Of a stretch of DNA of 64,000 nt, positions 28,013 through 36,680 are shown piece after piece. Every line of letters begins with the position of its first letter. Position 1 is the first letter of the stretch. This DNA is from an uncultured Bifidobacterium sp. (GTDB taxonomy: Bacteria; Actinomycetota; Actinomycetes; Actinomycetales; Bifidobacteriaceae), in assembly GCF_959020145.1 (NCBI RefSeq), contig NZ_CAUEQY010000003.1, forward strand, positions 1 through 64,000, read 5' to 3'. The notes beneath the pieces were generated by a model that saw only the letters and a program-made list of their open reading frames with translations, did no database searches and had not been told where the DNA came from. A program made the translations under genes and the position numbers.

Positions 28013-29173
28013 TGCTGGAAGCACACGATCACGACGGCCAAACCGGACACGGACACCAATACCAGATAAACCGTGGAAGCGGCCACGACGCTGGACAGCA
28101 ATGCCAGCAGACCGCCGATCATGCTCAGGCAAAGCGCGGTCATCGGCACTCCCCTGCTATTGGTTTTGGCGATGTTGTGTGGGATCATGTCTTCGTTCGC
28201 CAAGGACCACAGCATGCGTGTGGAGGCGTACAACCCGGAGTTCGCAGCCGAAAGAATCGCGGTGAGCACAACGAAGTTCATCACGTCGCCGGCGAAAGGC
28301 AGACCAATGGAGTTGAACACCAGCACGAAGGGGCTTTCGTCCACACCGGCGTCCTGCCAAGGAATCAGCGAAGCCATGACCACGATGGAACCGATGAAGA
28401 AGATGACGAGACGGAACAGGGTGGTGTGGCTCGCCTTCGGGATGGCTTTGTCAGGATCTTTGGTCTCGCCGGCCGTTACGCCGATCAGCTCGGTGCCGGA
28501 GAAGGCGAAGTTCACCGTCAGCATGGTGGTGAACACCGGCATCCACCCGTTGGGGAACAATCCGTCCTTCACGAAGTTCTCGAATAGCGGCGCATGGTCA
28601 TACCCTTGAATCGGCAGCACGCCGAACACCGCGCAACCGCCTATGAGGATGAACAGCACGATGGCCGCCACTTTGATGAAAGAGAACCAGAATTCGGTTT
28701 CCGCGAAGAAGCGCACGGAAAGCGCGTTCGAGGTGAAGATCACCACGATGAACAGGGCACTCCAAATCCATACCGGCGTGCCGGGGAACCATTTGCGCAG
28801 ATAAGTCCGGCAGCGGTGAATTCGGACCCCAATGCGACCGTCCAGGTCAGCCAATACAGGATTGCGACGGTGAAGCCTGTTCCAGGACCGATGAATTTGG
28901 TCGCATACACATGGAATGAGCCGGTTTCCGGCATGGCGACGGAAAGCTCGCCGAGGCTGAGCATGACCAGATACACAATCACCGCGCCGATAGCGTAGGC
29001 GATGACCGTGCCCAATGGGCCCGCCTGGTTGTGATGGTGTAGCCGGAGCTGAGGAACAGTCCCGTACCTATCACGCCTCCCAGTGGAATCATGCGGAGGT
29101 GGCGTACCTCCATCTTGCGTTTCAAATCGGTATGCGTGGTCTTCGCAGGGTTCTCCCGCGTAGCGTCCTTCAT
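28013..29173 (-). pseudogene. mmuP: Broken S-methylmethionine permease (mmuP-like)
   Basis: An amino-acid permease of the MmuP/APC type can be followed through three frames. It starts at an ATG (29171-29173) behind GGGAGAA, with [21 protein letters not shown] first frameshift lies near 29022-29030 (SGYTIT to [15 protein letters not shown]) and a second near 28800-28806 (SEFTAAGLI to [10 protein letters not shown]). The third part runs through about eight membrane segments and then breaks off after [10 protein letters not shown], where it is joined to the mmuM remnant. The C-terminal membrane segments are deleted. In intact loci mmuP and mmuM are adjacent, which explains the junction. Confidence 0.85.
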
Positions 29174-29270
29174 TTGATTCTCCCCTCTATCGTCGGCGGA
29201 ACATGTCGCCGACGCCTGATTCATAATATTGGTTGCATCATTGAGGAGAGTCGAACCTCCAGTATTTGAG

Positions 29271-29316
29271 AGAAAAACGAAGAAGGCTGGAATCATCAAA
29301 GGATTCCAGCCTTCTT
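29271..29316 (-). terminator. Intrinsic terminator of tig
   Basis: A 15-bp perfect stem (29280-29294 with 29302-29316) with a seven-base loop is followed on the minus strand by CGTTTTTCTC. It lies 41 bases after the trigger-factor stop codon. Confidence 0.9.
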
Positions 29317-29356
29317 TACGCGTTTGTCAGCGCTTTAGCCTATCGGCGGCAGCGAT

Positions 29357-30727
29357 TCACTCGGCATCCTTGTCGGCGGCGAGCTCGTCGGCCACAGCGG
29401 CGGCTGCGGAAGCGGCTTCAACGCTCTCGGACTCTTCGTCTTCAGCGGCTTCGCCGAGGAAGGCGCTCAGGTCCAGGGTCTCGCCCTCGGACTTGAAGGT
29501 CACGGCGCGCATGCCGGAGAGCAGGCCCTTGGAGCGGCCGACTTCCTGCACGGCGGAACCGATCTGGCCGTTGCGGATGATGGCCTGGATGAAGGCGTTC
29601 GGGTCCATGCCGTACTGCTGGGCGATGGAGGCGAGGAAGTTGAAGACCTCACCCTGGGAGACCTTGACGTCCATGGTCTCGGCGAGCACGTCGAGCACCA
29701 TCTGGTCGCGCAGTTCCTTCTCCACGGTTTCTTCGGCTTCGGCCTTCTGCTCCTTGGTGGCCTTGGACGGATCCGCGGTCACGTTCTTGAGCTGCTGCTC
29801 GACCATTTCGGCCTTGACGCCCTTCGGCACCGGAATCTCGAGGCCATCCTCGAGCTTGGCGATGAACGCGTCACGAGCGGCGGTGGCCTGACGGCCTTCG
29901 GCGTCCTGAGCGGCGACCTTCTTCAGGTCTTCCTTCAGCTCGTCGAGGGTGTCGAACTCGGAGGCTTCGGAAGCGAAGTCGTCATCGAGTTCCGGCAGTT
30001 CCTCGGCCTTGACGGAGTTGACCTTGACCTTGATCAGGGCCTTCTCGCCTTCGTGCTTGCCGGCCTCGAGGGTGCCTTCGAAGCTGGTTTCCTCACCGGC
30101 GGACAGGCCTTCGAGGGCCTCATCCAGGCCGTCGAGCATGGTGGCGGAGCCGAGCTCGTAACTCACGCCCTCCTGGGAGTCGACGGTTTCGCCGTCGATT
30201 TCGGCGTTGAGGTCGATGTTGGCGTAGTCACCCTTGGCGGCCGGACGGTCGACGCTCACGAGGGTGCCGAAACGCTGGCGCAGGGCTTCCAGACGGTTGT
30301 TGATGTCCTCATCGGTGACCTCGGCCTTGGCGACCTCGATCTCCATGCCGTCAAGAGCCGGCAGTTCGATGTCCGGGCGACGCTCAACGGTGGCGACGAA
30401 CTTCAGCTTGGTCTCATCCTTGGCGGATTCCGGCACGTCCTGAACGTCGATCTCCGGCTGGGCCATCGGGTGGATCTTCTTGGTTTCAAGAGCCTTGGAA
30501 TACAGCTCCGGCACGCCGTTGTTCACAGCTTCGCCGGCGACGGCACCGAAGCCGATACGCTGGTCGATGATCTTGCCGGGCACGTGGCCCTTACGGAAGC
30601 CAGGCACGTTGACCTGCTTTGCGATTTCCTTGCGAGCCTCGTCGAGATACGGGTTGAACTCCTCCGGGTCGACGGTGACGGTGAGCTTCACCTTGGTCGG
30701 CTCAAGATTCCTGACGCTGATTTTCAC
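29357..30727 (-). CDS. tig: Trigger factor
   Basis: Trigger factor is the ribosome-bound chaperone and peptidyl-prolyl isomerase that receives nascent chains. The ribosome-binding signature is visible as GFRKGHVPGKIIDQRIG near residues 43-59. A PPIase domain (GDYANIDLNAEIDGE, then LEGLSAGEE) and a helical C-terminal domain follow, ending in a long acidic Ala/Glu-rich tail. The length of 456 residues is usual for actinobacteria. The start is GTG at 30725-30727 with AGGAG eight bases upstream. It is followed by its own terminator. Confidence 0.96.
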   Translation of the reverse strand: MKISVRNLEPTKVKLTVTVDPEEFNPYLDEARKEIAKQVNVPGFRKGHVPGKIIDQRIGFGAVAGEAVNNGVPELYSKALETKKIHPMAQPEIDVQDVPESAKDETKLKFVATVERRPDIELPALDGMEIEVAKAEVTDEDINNRLEALRQRFGTLVSVDRPAAKGDYANIDLNAEIDGETVDSQEGVSYELGSATMLDGLDEALEGLSAGEETSFEGTLEAGKHEGEKALIKVKVNSVKAEELPELDDDFASEASEFDTLDELKEDLKKVAAQDAEGRQATAARDAFIAKLEDGLEIPVPKGVKAEMVEQQLKNVTADPSKATKEQKAEAEETVEKELRDQMVLDVLAETMDVKVSQGEVFNFLASIAQQYGMDPNAFIQAIIRNGQIGSAVQEVGRSKGLLSGMRAVTFKSEGETLDLSAFLGEAAEDEESESVEAASAAAAVADELAADKDAE

Positions 30728-30779
30728 GCTTGCGCTCCTGAAAAATACGGTTCTTCATATTTCTGCCGTTAGGCAACCT

Positions 30780-32075
30780 CTATATAATAGCGCGACTTAC
30801 GGACTCTGCAACTAGGGAGACCTGCCAGTCGCGTGCGCCCTGTTCGCTGAGGAATCGCGCGACGTCACGCTTACGAGGTTCGTCCGTCCAGCACAGGTTA
30901 CGCAAATACTGCGGTTTGATGACGATTTCCACAGGCGTGCGCGTGTCCTCCGCTATCTGGGAGACCGCCTTGCGCACCCTGTTGAGCACTTGCAGACGTT
31001 CCGGATACCGTTCCTTCCACACGCGAATCGATTTGGGAGCCGAGGCTGACTGCGATTCATGACGCCGCGCGGCGCCGCCGTCCACGTCCGGCCATTCGCT
31101 TGGCGGCAGGGCGAGCGCGTCCTGGATGATGTTCTTCCACATGCTCGGTTTGATTTTGCGTTGAATCGGCGCGTACCGTTCGAACATCTTGTCCTGTTCG
31201 GAATCGGTATGGATGCGCACACGTTCGTTGATGGAGCGAATCGAACGGAATTGCGCAGCGTTGTGTGGTTTGCGTTTCGCCACTTCGATGATGGAGCTGT
31301 CGGACAATAGCAGGGTCGGCGCGATGTCGTATTCGCGCGCGAGTTCGTCGCGTCGGGTCCATAGCGCGCGGACGATGGCCAGCGCCTGCCGGTCACGCAT
31401 GACTTCAGTGATGTGCGAGACATGCATCCAGGGAATCAGATGCTCCTTGCGTGGTCCCAGACCTTCTTTGAGCGCGTAATCGAACTCTTCCTGAGCCCAT
31501 TCCATCTTGCCTTGGCGTTTGAGTTCGGCGCGCATCTTCGTTTCAAGCTCGATGAGCAGTTCGACGTCCAACGCCGCGTAATTTCGCCAGTCGCGGGGCA
31601 ACGGACGATACGACCAGTCAGCCGCAGAATGTTCTTTGGCAAGGGTCAGTCCAAGAAAATGCTCGGTGACAGCGGCGAGTCCGAATCGTTTCAATCCCAG
31701 CAGACGCGCGGCGATTTCCGTGTCGAACAGCCGTTGCGGTTCCATGCCGAGTTCGGCGAATCCCGGAAGATCCTGCAGGGAATCATGCAGAATCCATACC
31801 GCATCTCCGACGGCACGGTTGAAATCGTTCCAATCCGCCCCGGCCGCGGCGAGCGCCTGCGGATCGAGCAGGCCGATGCCGGCTCCGTCGCGTTTGAACT
31901 GCACCAGCCAGTCCTCATGCCCATACCGGAAGCCGGATGCGCGTTCCGCGTCCGCGGCAAGGGAGCCATGTGAGGAAGCCAGCTCACTGCAATAGTCACG
32001 GAATGCCGGCAACGTGTCGATCACGTTGGGCACGCCTTCGCGCGGTTCCGCCAGCAGCTTCGGCTCGTCAGTCAA
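30780..32075 (-). CDS. rnd: Ribonuclease D
   Basis: A 431-residue DEDD-family 3'-5' exoribonuclease. The exonuclease motifs appear as LAADAERASGFRY, GLLDPQAL, LPGFAELGM with FDTEIAARLLG, and NYAALDVELL. An HRDC domain follows from about residue 210 (RDRQALAIVRALWTRRDELA). Family members trim tRNA and other structured RNA. The start is a TTG at 32073-32075, overlapping the DUF3000 stop by eight bases, behind GAGGAAAA; no early ATG exists, so translation is probably coupled. Confidence 0.92.
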   Translation of the reverse strand: MTDEPKLLAEPREGVPNVIDTLPAFRDYCSELASSHGSLAADAERASGFRYGHEDWLVQFKRDGAGIGLLDPQALAAAGADWNDFNRAVGDAVWILHDSLQDLPGFAELGMEPQRLFDTEIAARLLGLKRFGLAAVTEHFLGLTLAKEHSAADWSYRPLPRDWRNYAALDVELLIELETKMRAELKRQGKMEWAQEEFDYALKEGLGPRKEHLIPWMHVSHITEVMRDRQALAIVRALWTRRDELAREYDIAPTLLLSDSSIIEVAKRKPHNAAQFRSIRSINERVRIHTDSEQDKMFERYAPIQRKIKPSMWKNIIQDALALPPSEWPDVDGGAARRHESQSASAPKSIRVWKERYPERLQVLNRVRKAVSQIAEDTRTPVEIVIKPQYLRNLCWTDEPRKRDVARFLSEQGARDWQVSLVAESVSRAII

Positions 32076-32700
32076 CGGGGTTTTCCTCCTCGGATTGCGT
32101 CATGGACCGGAGGAACGACGCCCACTGTCCGACTTGGGAGCCGGCGTCAAGGCCTCCATCGGCATAGTCTAGTGGAGTCCAAGACACCCGGATCTCGCAG
32201 CCCACCCTGGGCACGTCGGGGTCATGGCCGAATGCTGTGTTTTGGGTGACTGTGACGGTGCCGGATACATGTTCGGAATCGTTTGGATTGAGACGTTCCA
32301 TCATCATGTCCCAGTACATGCCCGGAGTCAGGCAGTCGTCCTCCTTGTCGGGCAGTGGCAGGGATGCGAAAGCCACGCAACGCCAGTGGGAATGCCAGTC
32401 CTCTCGGAATTTGAGCGAATACAGGATCATGATCCAGCCGGATGCGTATGTTTCATCGCATTCCAACGCGACGCCGATGCCGAAGTTCGCCATGGAATTG
32501 GGCACCGGAATCTCACGGTATGTCATGCCTTTCAAACGCCGCATACGGTCCACGGAAAGCACCGCGTTCCAGACTTGGTCGGGAACGCCCTGCGGTCGCA
32601 TAAGCATGGTCTGTGGGGCTTCGCCGCCCGTATCCGCTCCCTTGCCATCGGCGCGCGCCACGTTGCGCGCATCTCGTGGAAAATCAAAGATGTCTGCCAT
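32068..32700 (-). CDS. DUF3000 family protein
   Basis: A 210-residue actinobacterial protein with segments such as WNAVLSVDRMRRLKGMTYRE, GVALECDETYASGWIMILYS and VSWTPLDYADGGLD, which I recognise as the DUF3000 family. Its function is unknown. It is conserved next to rnd in actinobacteria and the two genes overlap here, so they form an operon. Confidence 0.85.
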   Translation of the reverse strand: MADIFDFPRDARNVARADGKGADTGGEAPQTMLMRPQGVPDQVWNAVLSVDRMRRLKGMTYREIPVPNSMANFGIGVALECDETYASGWIMILYSLKFREDWHSHWRCVAFASLPLPDKEDDCLTPGMYWDMMMERLNPNDSEHVSGTVTVTQNTAFGHDPDVPRVGCEIRVSWTPLDYADGGLDAGSQVGQWASFLRSMTQSEEENPVD

Positions 32701-32788
32701 AGTTCAAGGCTACGACAGAGAAGGTCATTTCGTAGTATTTCGAACCACTTTGCCACGCGTCGAATGTGAAGATTTTTCAGCGTATGAA

Positions 32789-32832
32789 TAAATTGGTCCA
32801 TGCCATCGATTCAGTCGGTGGCATGGACCAAT
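32789..32832 (-). terminator. Hairpin downstream of pflA
   Basis: A 14-bp perfect stem (32792-32805 with 32819-32832) lies about 55 bases after the pflA stop. The T-run on the minus strand is short (TTTATT), so termination may be moderate. Confidence 0.65.
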
Positions 32833-32887
32833 ATGAGACGTTCCGCATATCCAGCGAATATGGGGAAGCCATTGAGAGGACGGGCGT

Positions 32888-33766
32888 TTAGTACACGGTG
32901 AAGCCGTGCGACTGGAACTGCTCGACCACACGTTGTTTCATTGCCGCGGACGGGCCTTTCTGGTCCTCCAACGGGTATGGGATGTTCAGCATGTGCCACT
33001 TCGGACGGCCAAGCTGGTGGAAGGGCAATACGTCGATATGTTCCAACGCGTCGCCGAAGGTCTCGCAGATCTTCGCCACGTTCTCGACGTTTTCTTCGGA
33101 GGATGTGAGGCCCGGCACGAGCACGAAACGCACCCAGATCTTCTTGCCTGCCTTGGCCAGACGCTGTCCGAAGTCGATGGTCGGCTGCAGGATGCCGCCG
33201 GTCACCTTATGGTAGGTCTCCTCATCGCCGGATTTGACGTCAAGCAGGCACAGGTCGATGTCATCCACCATGTCATCGGTGTAGCTCGCCCCGAGGAATC
33301 CGGACGTGTCGAGGCAGGTATGCACTCCCATCTGCTTGGCGGCATGGAACACGCGGGACACGAAAGCCGGCTGCATCATGGATTCGCCGCCGGAGAAAGT
33401 GATGCCGCCGCCGGTGGCCTTGAATAAATCGGCATACCGCTCGATTTTCTTGACCATGGCTTCGTAGTAGACGGGCTTGCCGTCGCGCATCTTCCAAGTA
33501 TCCGGATTCTGGCAGTACTGGCAGCGCAGAGGGCATCCGCTCATGAACACGGTCATTCTGGTGCCAGGACCATCCACGGAAGTGTTGATGTCCCACGAGT
33601 GCACGAAACCGATATCGCCGCTTTTCAACGCCTTGATGCGGTCGAGACGGTCCAAGCCGATTGGCGATTCGAATCCGGACAGGCCTCCCATCAGCGTCTG
33701 GTTGACGTAGTCCTTGGAATCCCTCAGCATGTGTCTGGTCGTGGAACGGAAAATATGTTCAGACAT
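32888..33766 (-). CDS. pflA: Pyruvate formate-lyase activating enzyme
   Basis: A radical-SAM enzyme that installs the glycyl radical on PflB. The iron-sulfur cluster motif CPLRCQYC is seen near residue 80, followed by the GGGITFSGGE segment that contacts S-adenosylmethionine. The length of 292 residues is close to the family norm with a slightly longer N-terminus. The ATG at 33764-33766 follows GGGGA at seven bases. It lies downstream of pflB, but a hairpin with a T-run separates the two, so pflA may have its own promoter or be partly read through. Confidence 0.96.
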   Translation of the reverse strand: MSEHIFRSTTRHMLRDSKDYVNQTLMGGLSGFESPIGLDRLDRIKALKSGDIGFVHSWDINTSVDGPGTRMTVFMSGCPLRCQYCQNPDTWKMRDGKPVYYEAMVKKIERYADLFKATGGGITFSGGESMMQPAFVSRVFHAAKQMGVHTCLDTSGFLGASYTDDMVDDIDLCLLDVKSGDEETYHKVTGGILQPTIDFGQRLAKAGKKIWVRFVLVPGLTSSEENVENVAKICETFGDALEHIDVLPFHQLGRPKWHMLNIPYPLEDQKGPSAAMKQRVVEQFQSHGFTVY

Positions 33767-33815
33767 CAATGTCCCCTTTCATCTGCCATCCCAATCATAT
33801 GGGAAAACGATATGG

Positions 33816-33856
33816 GAAAAGCGAAAGGGACGAAGCCACGAGCTCCGTCCCTTCGC
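33816..33856 (-). terminator. Intrinsic terminator between pflB and pflA
   Basis: A stem pairing GCGAA-GGGACG with CGTCCC-TTTCGC (about 33821-33855) is followed on the minus strand by CTTTTCCC. It lies about 50 bases after the pflB stop and would reduce transcription into pflA. Confidence 0.75.
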
Positions 33857-33903
33857 ATTACCGTCGTTTCATGCGGCGGCTTTCATTTGGCTGATTGTGC
33901 CGT

Positions 33904-36279
33904 TCAGTCGACGACAGCGCCCTGGTGGAACGTACGGGAAATCACGTCGAGCTGCTGTTCCTTGGTGAGCTTGACGAAGTTCACCGCGTAGCCGGAGACG
34001 CGCACGGTCAGGTGCGGGTACTTCTCCGGATGCTCGACGGCATCCTCGAGCTGCTCCTTGCGCAGCACGTTGATGTTGGCGTGGTACAGGCCGTGGCCGT
34101 TGCCGGCGTCCAGGATGCCAACGAGGTTGCCGATACGCTCTTCCTCGTCGCGGCCCAGACCATCAGGGGTGATGGTGTTGGTCAGCGAGATGCCGTCAAG
34201 AGCGTCGTTGTAGTCGATCTTGCCGACGGAGAACATGGACGGCAGCATGCCGTGGGAGTCCATACCGTTCTCCGGGTTGGCGCCCGGAGCGTACGGGGTG
34301 CCCTTCTTGTGGCCGGACGGGAAGGCACCGGTGGCCTTGCCGTATTCCACATTGGAGGTGATGGTCAGGATGGACTGGGTCGGGACGGCGTCGCGGTACA
34401 CCGGCAGACGCTTGACCTGGCCCATGACGGTGGAGACGACCCACTTGGCGATGTCGTCGGCACGGTCATCATCGTTGCCGTACAGCGGGAAGTCGCCTTC
34501 GGTGCGGTAGCCGACGATCAGATCGTCATCGGCACCTTCGACGTACTCGTTCTCGTGGCCCGGCGTGGTCTTGGCGTCCTTGTTGTAGATCGGGTAGACC
34601 TTGGCGTACTTGCAGGCGGACAGGGAGTCGGCCGCGATCGACAGGCCGGACATGCCGCAGCCGAGGGTGCGGTACACTTCCTTGTCGTGCAGAGCCATCT
34701 CGATGGACTCGTAAGCGTACTTATCGTGCATGTAATGGATGATGTTCAGAGCCATCACATAGGTCTCGGACAGCCATTCGAGGGCCTTCTCGTAGTTGGC
34801 CTTGACCTTCTCGTAATCCAGCGTGCCATCGGCTTCCGGCTTGATCGGGTCGATGACGCCCTTGTCGATGACCTGCATGCCGGTCATCTCGTCGCGTCCG
34901 CCGTTGATGGCGTACAGCAGGGCCTTGGCGGAGTTCACACGAGCGGCGAAGAACTGCATCTGCTTGCCCACGCGCATCGGGGAGACGCAGCATGCGATGG
35001 CGGCGTCGTCGCCCCAGTGGGAGCGGATTTCCTTATCGGACTCGTACTGGATGGCCGAGGTGTCGATGGAGATTCTGGCGCAGAAGCGCTTGTAGGCTTC
35101 CGGCAGCTTCGGATCCCAGAAGATGGTGATGTTCGGCTCCGGGCCAGGTCCGAGGTGCTCGAGGGTCAGGGTGTTGAGCAGACGGAACGAGGTCTTGGTG
35201 ACCATGGTACGGCCGTCGTCGCCGAAGCCGGCGTCGGACCAAGTCGCCCAGTACGGATCGCCGGAGAAGATCGCGTCGTAATCCTTGGTACGCAGGAAGC
35301 GCACGATGCGCAGCTTCATGACCAGGTTATCGATGATCTCCTGTGCGTCGGTCTCGGTAATCTTGCCGGCCTTCAGGTCGCGCTCGAAGTAGACGTCGAA
35401 GAAGGTGGAGACACGGCCGAAGGACATGGCGGCGCCGTCCTGGCTCTTGACGGAGGCGAGGTAGCCCATGTAGGTCCACTGCACGGCTTCCTGTGCGGTC
35501 TGTGCCGGGCGGGACAGGTCGAGGCCGTACTCGTTGCCGAGGTTGATCAGCTGCTTCAGGGCCTTGATCTGCTCGTCATGCTCCTCACGGAAGCGGATCC
35601 AGTGCTCGATCTCCGGCTCGGTGAAGTCGTTGCGGTACGGGATGGAGTCCTTGTCGCGCTGCTTGAACTTGATCAGCGTGTTCACGCCGTACAGGGCCAC
35701 ACGACGGTAATCGCCGATGATGCGGCCGCGGCCGTAGGCATCCGGCAGGCCGGTGAGGATCTTGTTGTGGCGAGCTACCTTGATCTGCTTGGTGTAGACG
35801 CCGAAGACGCCGTCGTTGTGGGTCTTGCGGTACTTGGTGAAGATCTTCTTGATCTCCGGATCGGGCTCCTTGCCGGCTTCCTTGATGGCCTGCTCGACCA
35901 TACGCCAGCCGCCGTTCGGCATCATGGCGCGCTTGCACGGCACATCGGTCTGCAGACCGACAATCACATTGTCGACTTCCGGGGAATCGATGTAGCCGGC
36001 CGGGAAGGCGTCGATGCCCGCCGGGGTGTGGGTGTCCACGTCGTAGACGCGCTGCTTGCGCTCCACGGACAGATAGTTGTCGTCCAGATACTTCCACAGG
36101 TGCTTGGTCTTGTCGGTGGCGTCAGCCAGGAAGGACTCGTCGCCCTCATATGGCGTGTAGTTCTTCTGGATGAAGTCGCGGACATCAATGTCCTTCTGCC
36201 AGTTGCCCTCGGTGAAGCCTTCCCAAGCCTTAGCCTCAAGTTCCTCCTGGGAGACCGCCGTTGCATCAACTGCTGCCAT
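33904..36279 (-). CDS. pflB: Pyruvate formate-lyase (formate C-acetyltransferase)
   Basis: The 791-residue glycyl-radical enzyme converts pyruvate and CoA to acetyl-CoA and formate, a key step in the anaerobic fermentation of bifidobacteria. The active-site cysteine pair is visible in [12 protein letters not shown] near residue 430, and the radical glycine in [10 protein letters not shown] near residue 763. The ATG at 36277-36279 has AAGGAG five bases upstream; a GTG two codons earlier is less likely. The codon usage is strongly biased, as expected for a highly expressed gene. A CRP/GlxR-like palindrome lies about 110 bases upstream. Confidence 0.97.
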   Translation of the reverse strand: MAAVDATAVSQEELEAKAWEGFTEGNWQKDIDVRDFIQKNYTPYEGDESFLADATDKTKHLWKYLDDNYLSVERKQRVYDVDTHTPAGIDAFPAGYIDSPEVDNVIVGLQTDVPCKRAMMPNGGWRMVEQAIKEAGKEPDPEIKKIFTKYRKTHNDGVFGVYTKQIKVARHNKILTGLPDAYGRGRIIGDYRRVALYGVNTLIKFKQRDKDSIPYRNDFTEPEIEHWIRFREEHDEQIKALKQLINLGNEYGLDLSRPAQTAQEAVQWTYMGYLASVKSQDGAAMSFGRVSTFFDVYFERDLKAGKITETDAQEIIDNLVMKLRIVRFLRTKDYDAIFSGDPYWATWSDAGFGDDGRTMVTKTSFRLLNTLTLEHLGPGPEPNITIFWDPKLPEAYKRFCARISIDTSAIQYESDKEIRSHWGDDAAIACCVSPMRVGKQMQFFAARVNSAKALLYAINGGRDEMTGMQVIDKGVIDPIKPEADGTLDYEKVKANYEKALEWLSETYVMALNIIHYMHDKYAYESIEMALHDKEVYRTLGCGMSGLSIAADSLSACKYAKVYPIYNKDAKTTPGHENEYVEGADDDLIVGYRTEGDFPLYGNDDDRADDIAKWVVSTVMGQVKRLPVYRDAVPTQSILTITSNVEYGKATGAFPSGHKKGTPYAPGANPENGMDSHGMLPSMFSVGKIDYNDALDGISLTNTITPDGLGRDEEERIGNLVGILDAGNGHGLYHANINVLRKEQLEDAVEHPEKYPHLTVRVSGYAVNFVKLTKEQQLDVISRTFHQGAVVD

Positions 36280-36337
36280 TTCCACTCCTTACTGGGTGTC
36301 GGTTGGCGACGCATCGTTACGCCGTCGCTACTTCACG

Positions 36338-36343
36338 ATTGTA
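36338..36343 (-). promoter_or_regulatory. Candidate -10 element of pflB
   Basis: TACAAT on the minus strand lies about 60 bases before the pflB start. I see no good -35 hexamer, so this is tentative. Confidence 0.35.
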
Positions 36344-36367
36344 ACGGCAATCATCTGCGAAAAGCCT

Positions 36368-36418
36368 GAAAACCACGCCCGAAATTAGTGACATAAATCA
36401 CAATCGGGCGTGGTTTTC
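36368..36418. terminator. Hairpin after the SPOR-like gene, upstream of pflB
   Basis: A 15-bp perfect stem (36368-36382 with 36404-36418) has T-rich sequence on both sides (GGTTTTC). It would terminate the upstream minus-strand gene. Its loop carries the CRP-like palindrome. Confidence 0.75.
36387..36402. promoter_or_regulatory. CRP/GlxR-like binding palindrome upstream of pflB
   Basis: AGTGA-CATAAA-TCACA matches nine of ten specified bases of the TGTGA-N6-TCACA consensus of CRP-family regulators such as corynebacterial GlxR. It lies about 108 bases before the pflB start codon. A regulatory role is inferred. Confidence 0.5.
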
Positions 36419-36427
36419 ATATGGAAT

Positions 36428-36637
36428 TCACTTTTCGGAAGATGCCGAGCCGTCCGCTGACCAGCGTTTCCATTCGCGGTCCTGTTCCTCCCATTTGAGA
36501 TTGCGTTCCTGCACGATCTTCCACGCGTCGAGCGCGTCCTCACGGGTTCTGTACGGCCCCATGCGGTGGCTTGCCGGGGAAATCATGCCCAATTCCGGCT
36601 GCTCGGTGACGGTGTTGAAATACCACTGCTTTTCCAT
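36428..36637 (-). CDS. Small SPOR-like conserved protein
   Basis: A 69-residue polar protein, MEKQWYFNTVTEQPELG, then MGPYRTREDALDAWKIV. It resembles a short actinobacterial family annotated as SPOR-domain-like, built on a pattern of residues that lets the tyrosine-rich strand pair with a helix. The function is unknown. The ATG at 36635-36637 has AAGGA eight bases upstream and lies 44 bases after the nadE stop, so it probably shares the nadE transcript. Confidence 0.65.
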   Translation of the reverse strand: MEKQWYFNTVTEQPELGMISPASHRMGPYRTREDALDAWKIVQERNLKWEEQDREWKRWSADGSASSEK

Positions 36638-36680
36638 ATCGGCTTCCTTCGGCTCTCGATGTTCTGCTTGCGATCGCCGA

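Noticed and set aside
33895..36369. Long open frame of over 800 codons on the plus strand opposite pflB
   Set aside because: It mirrors the codon bias of pflB on the other strand, has no ribosome site, and its sequence is dominated by Val/Gly/Leu runs typical of antisense frames of GC-rich genes.
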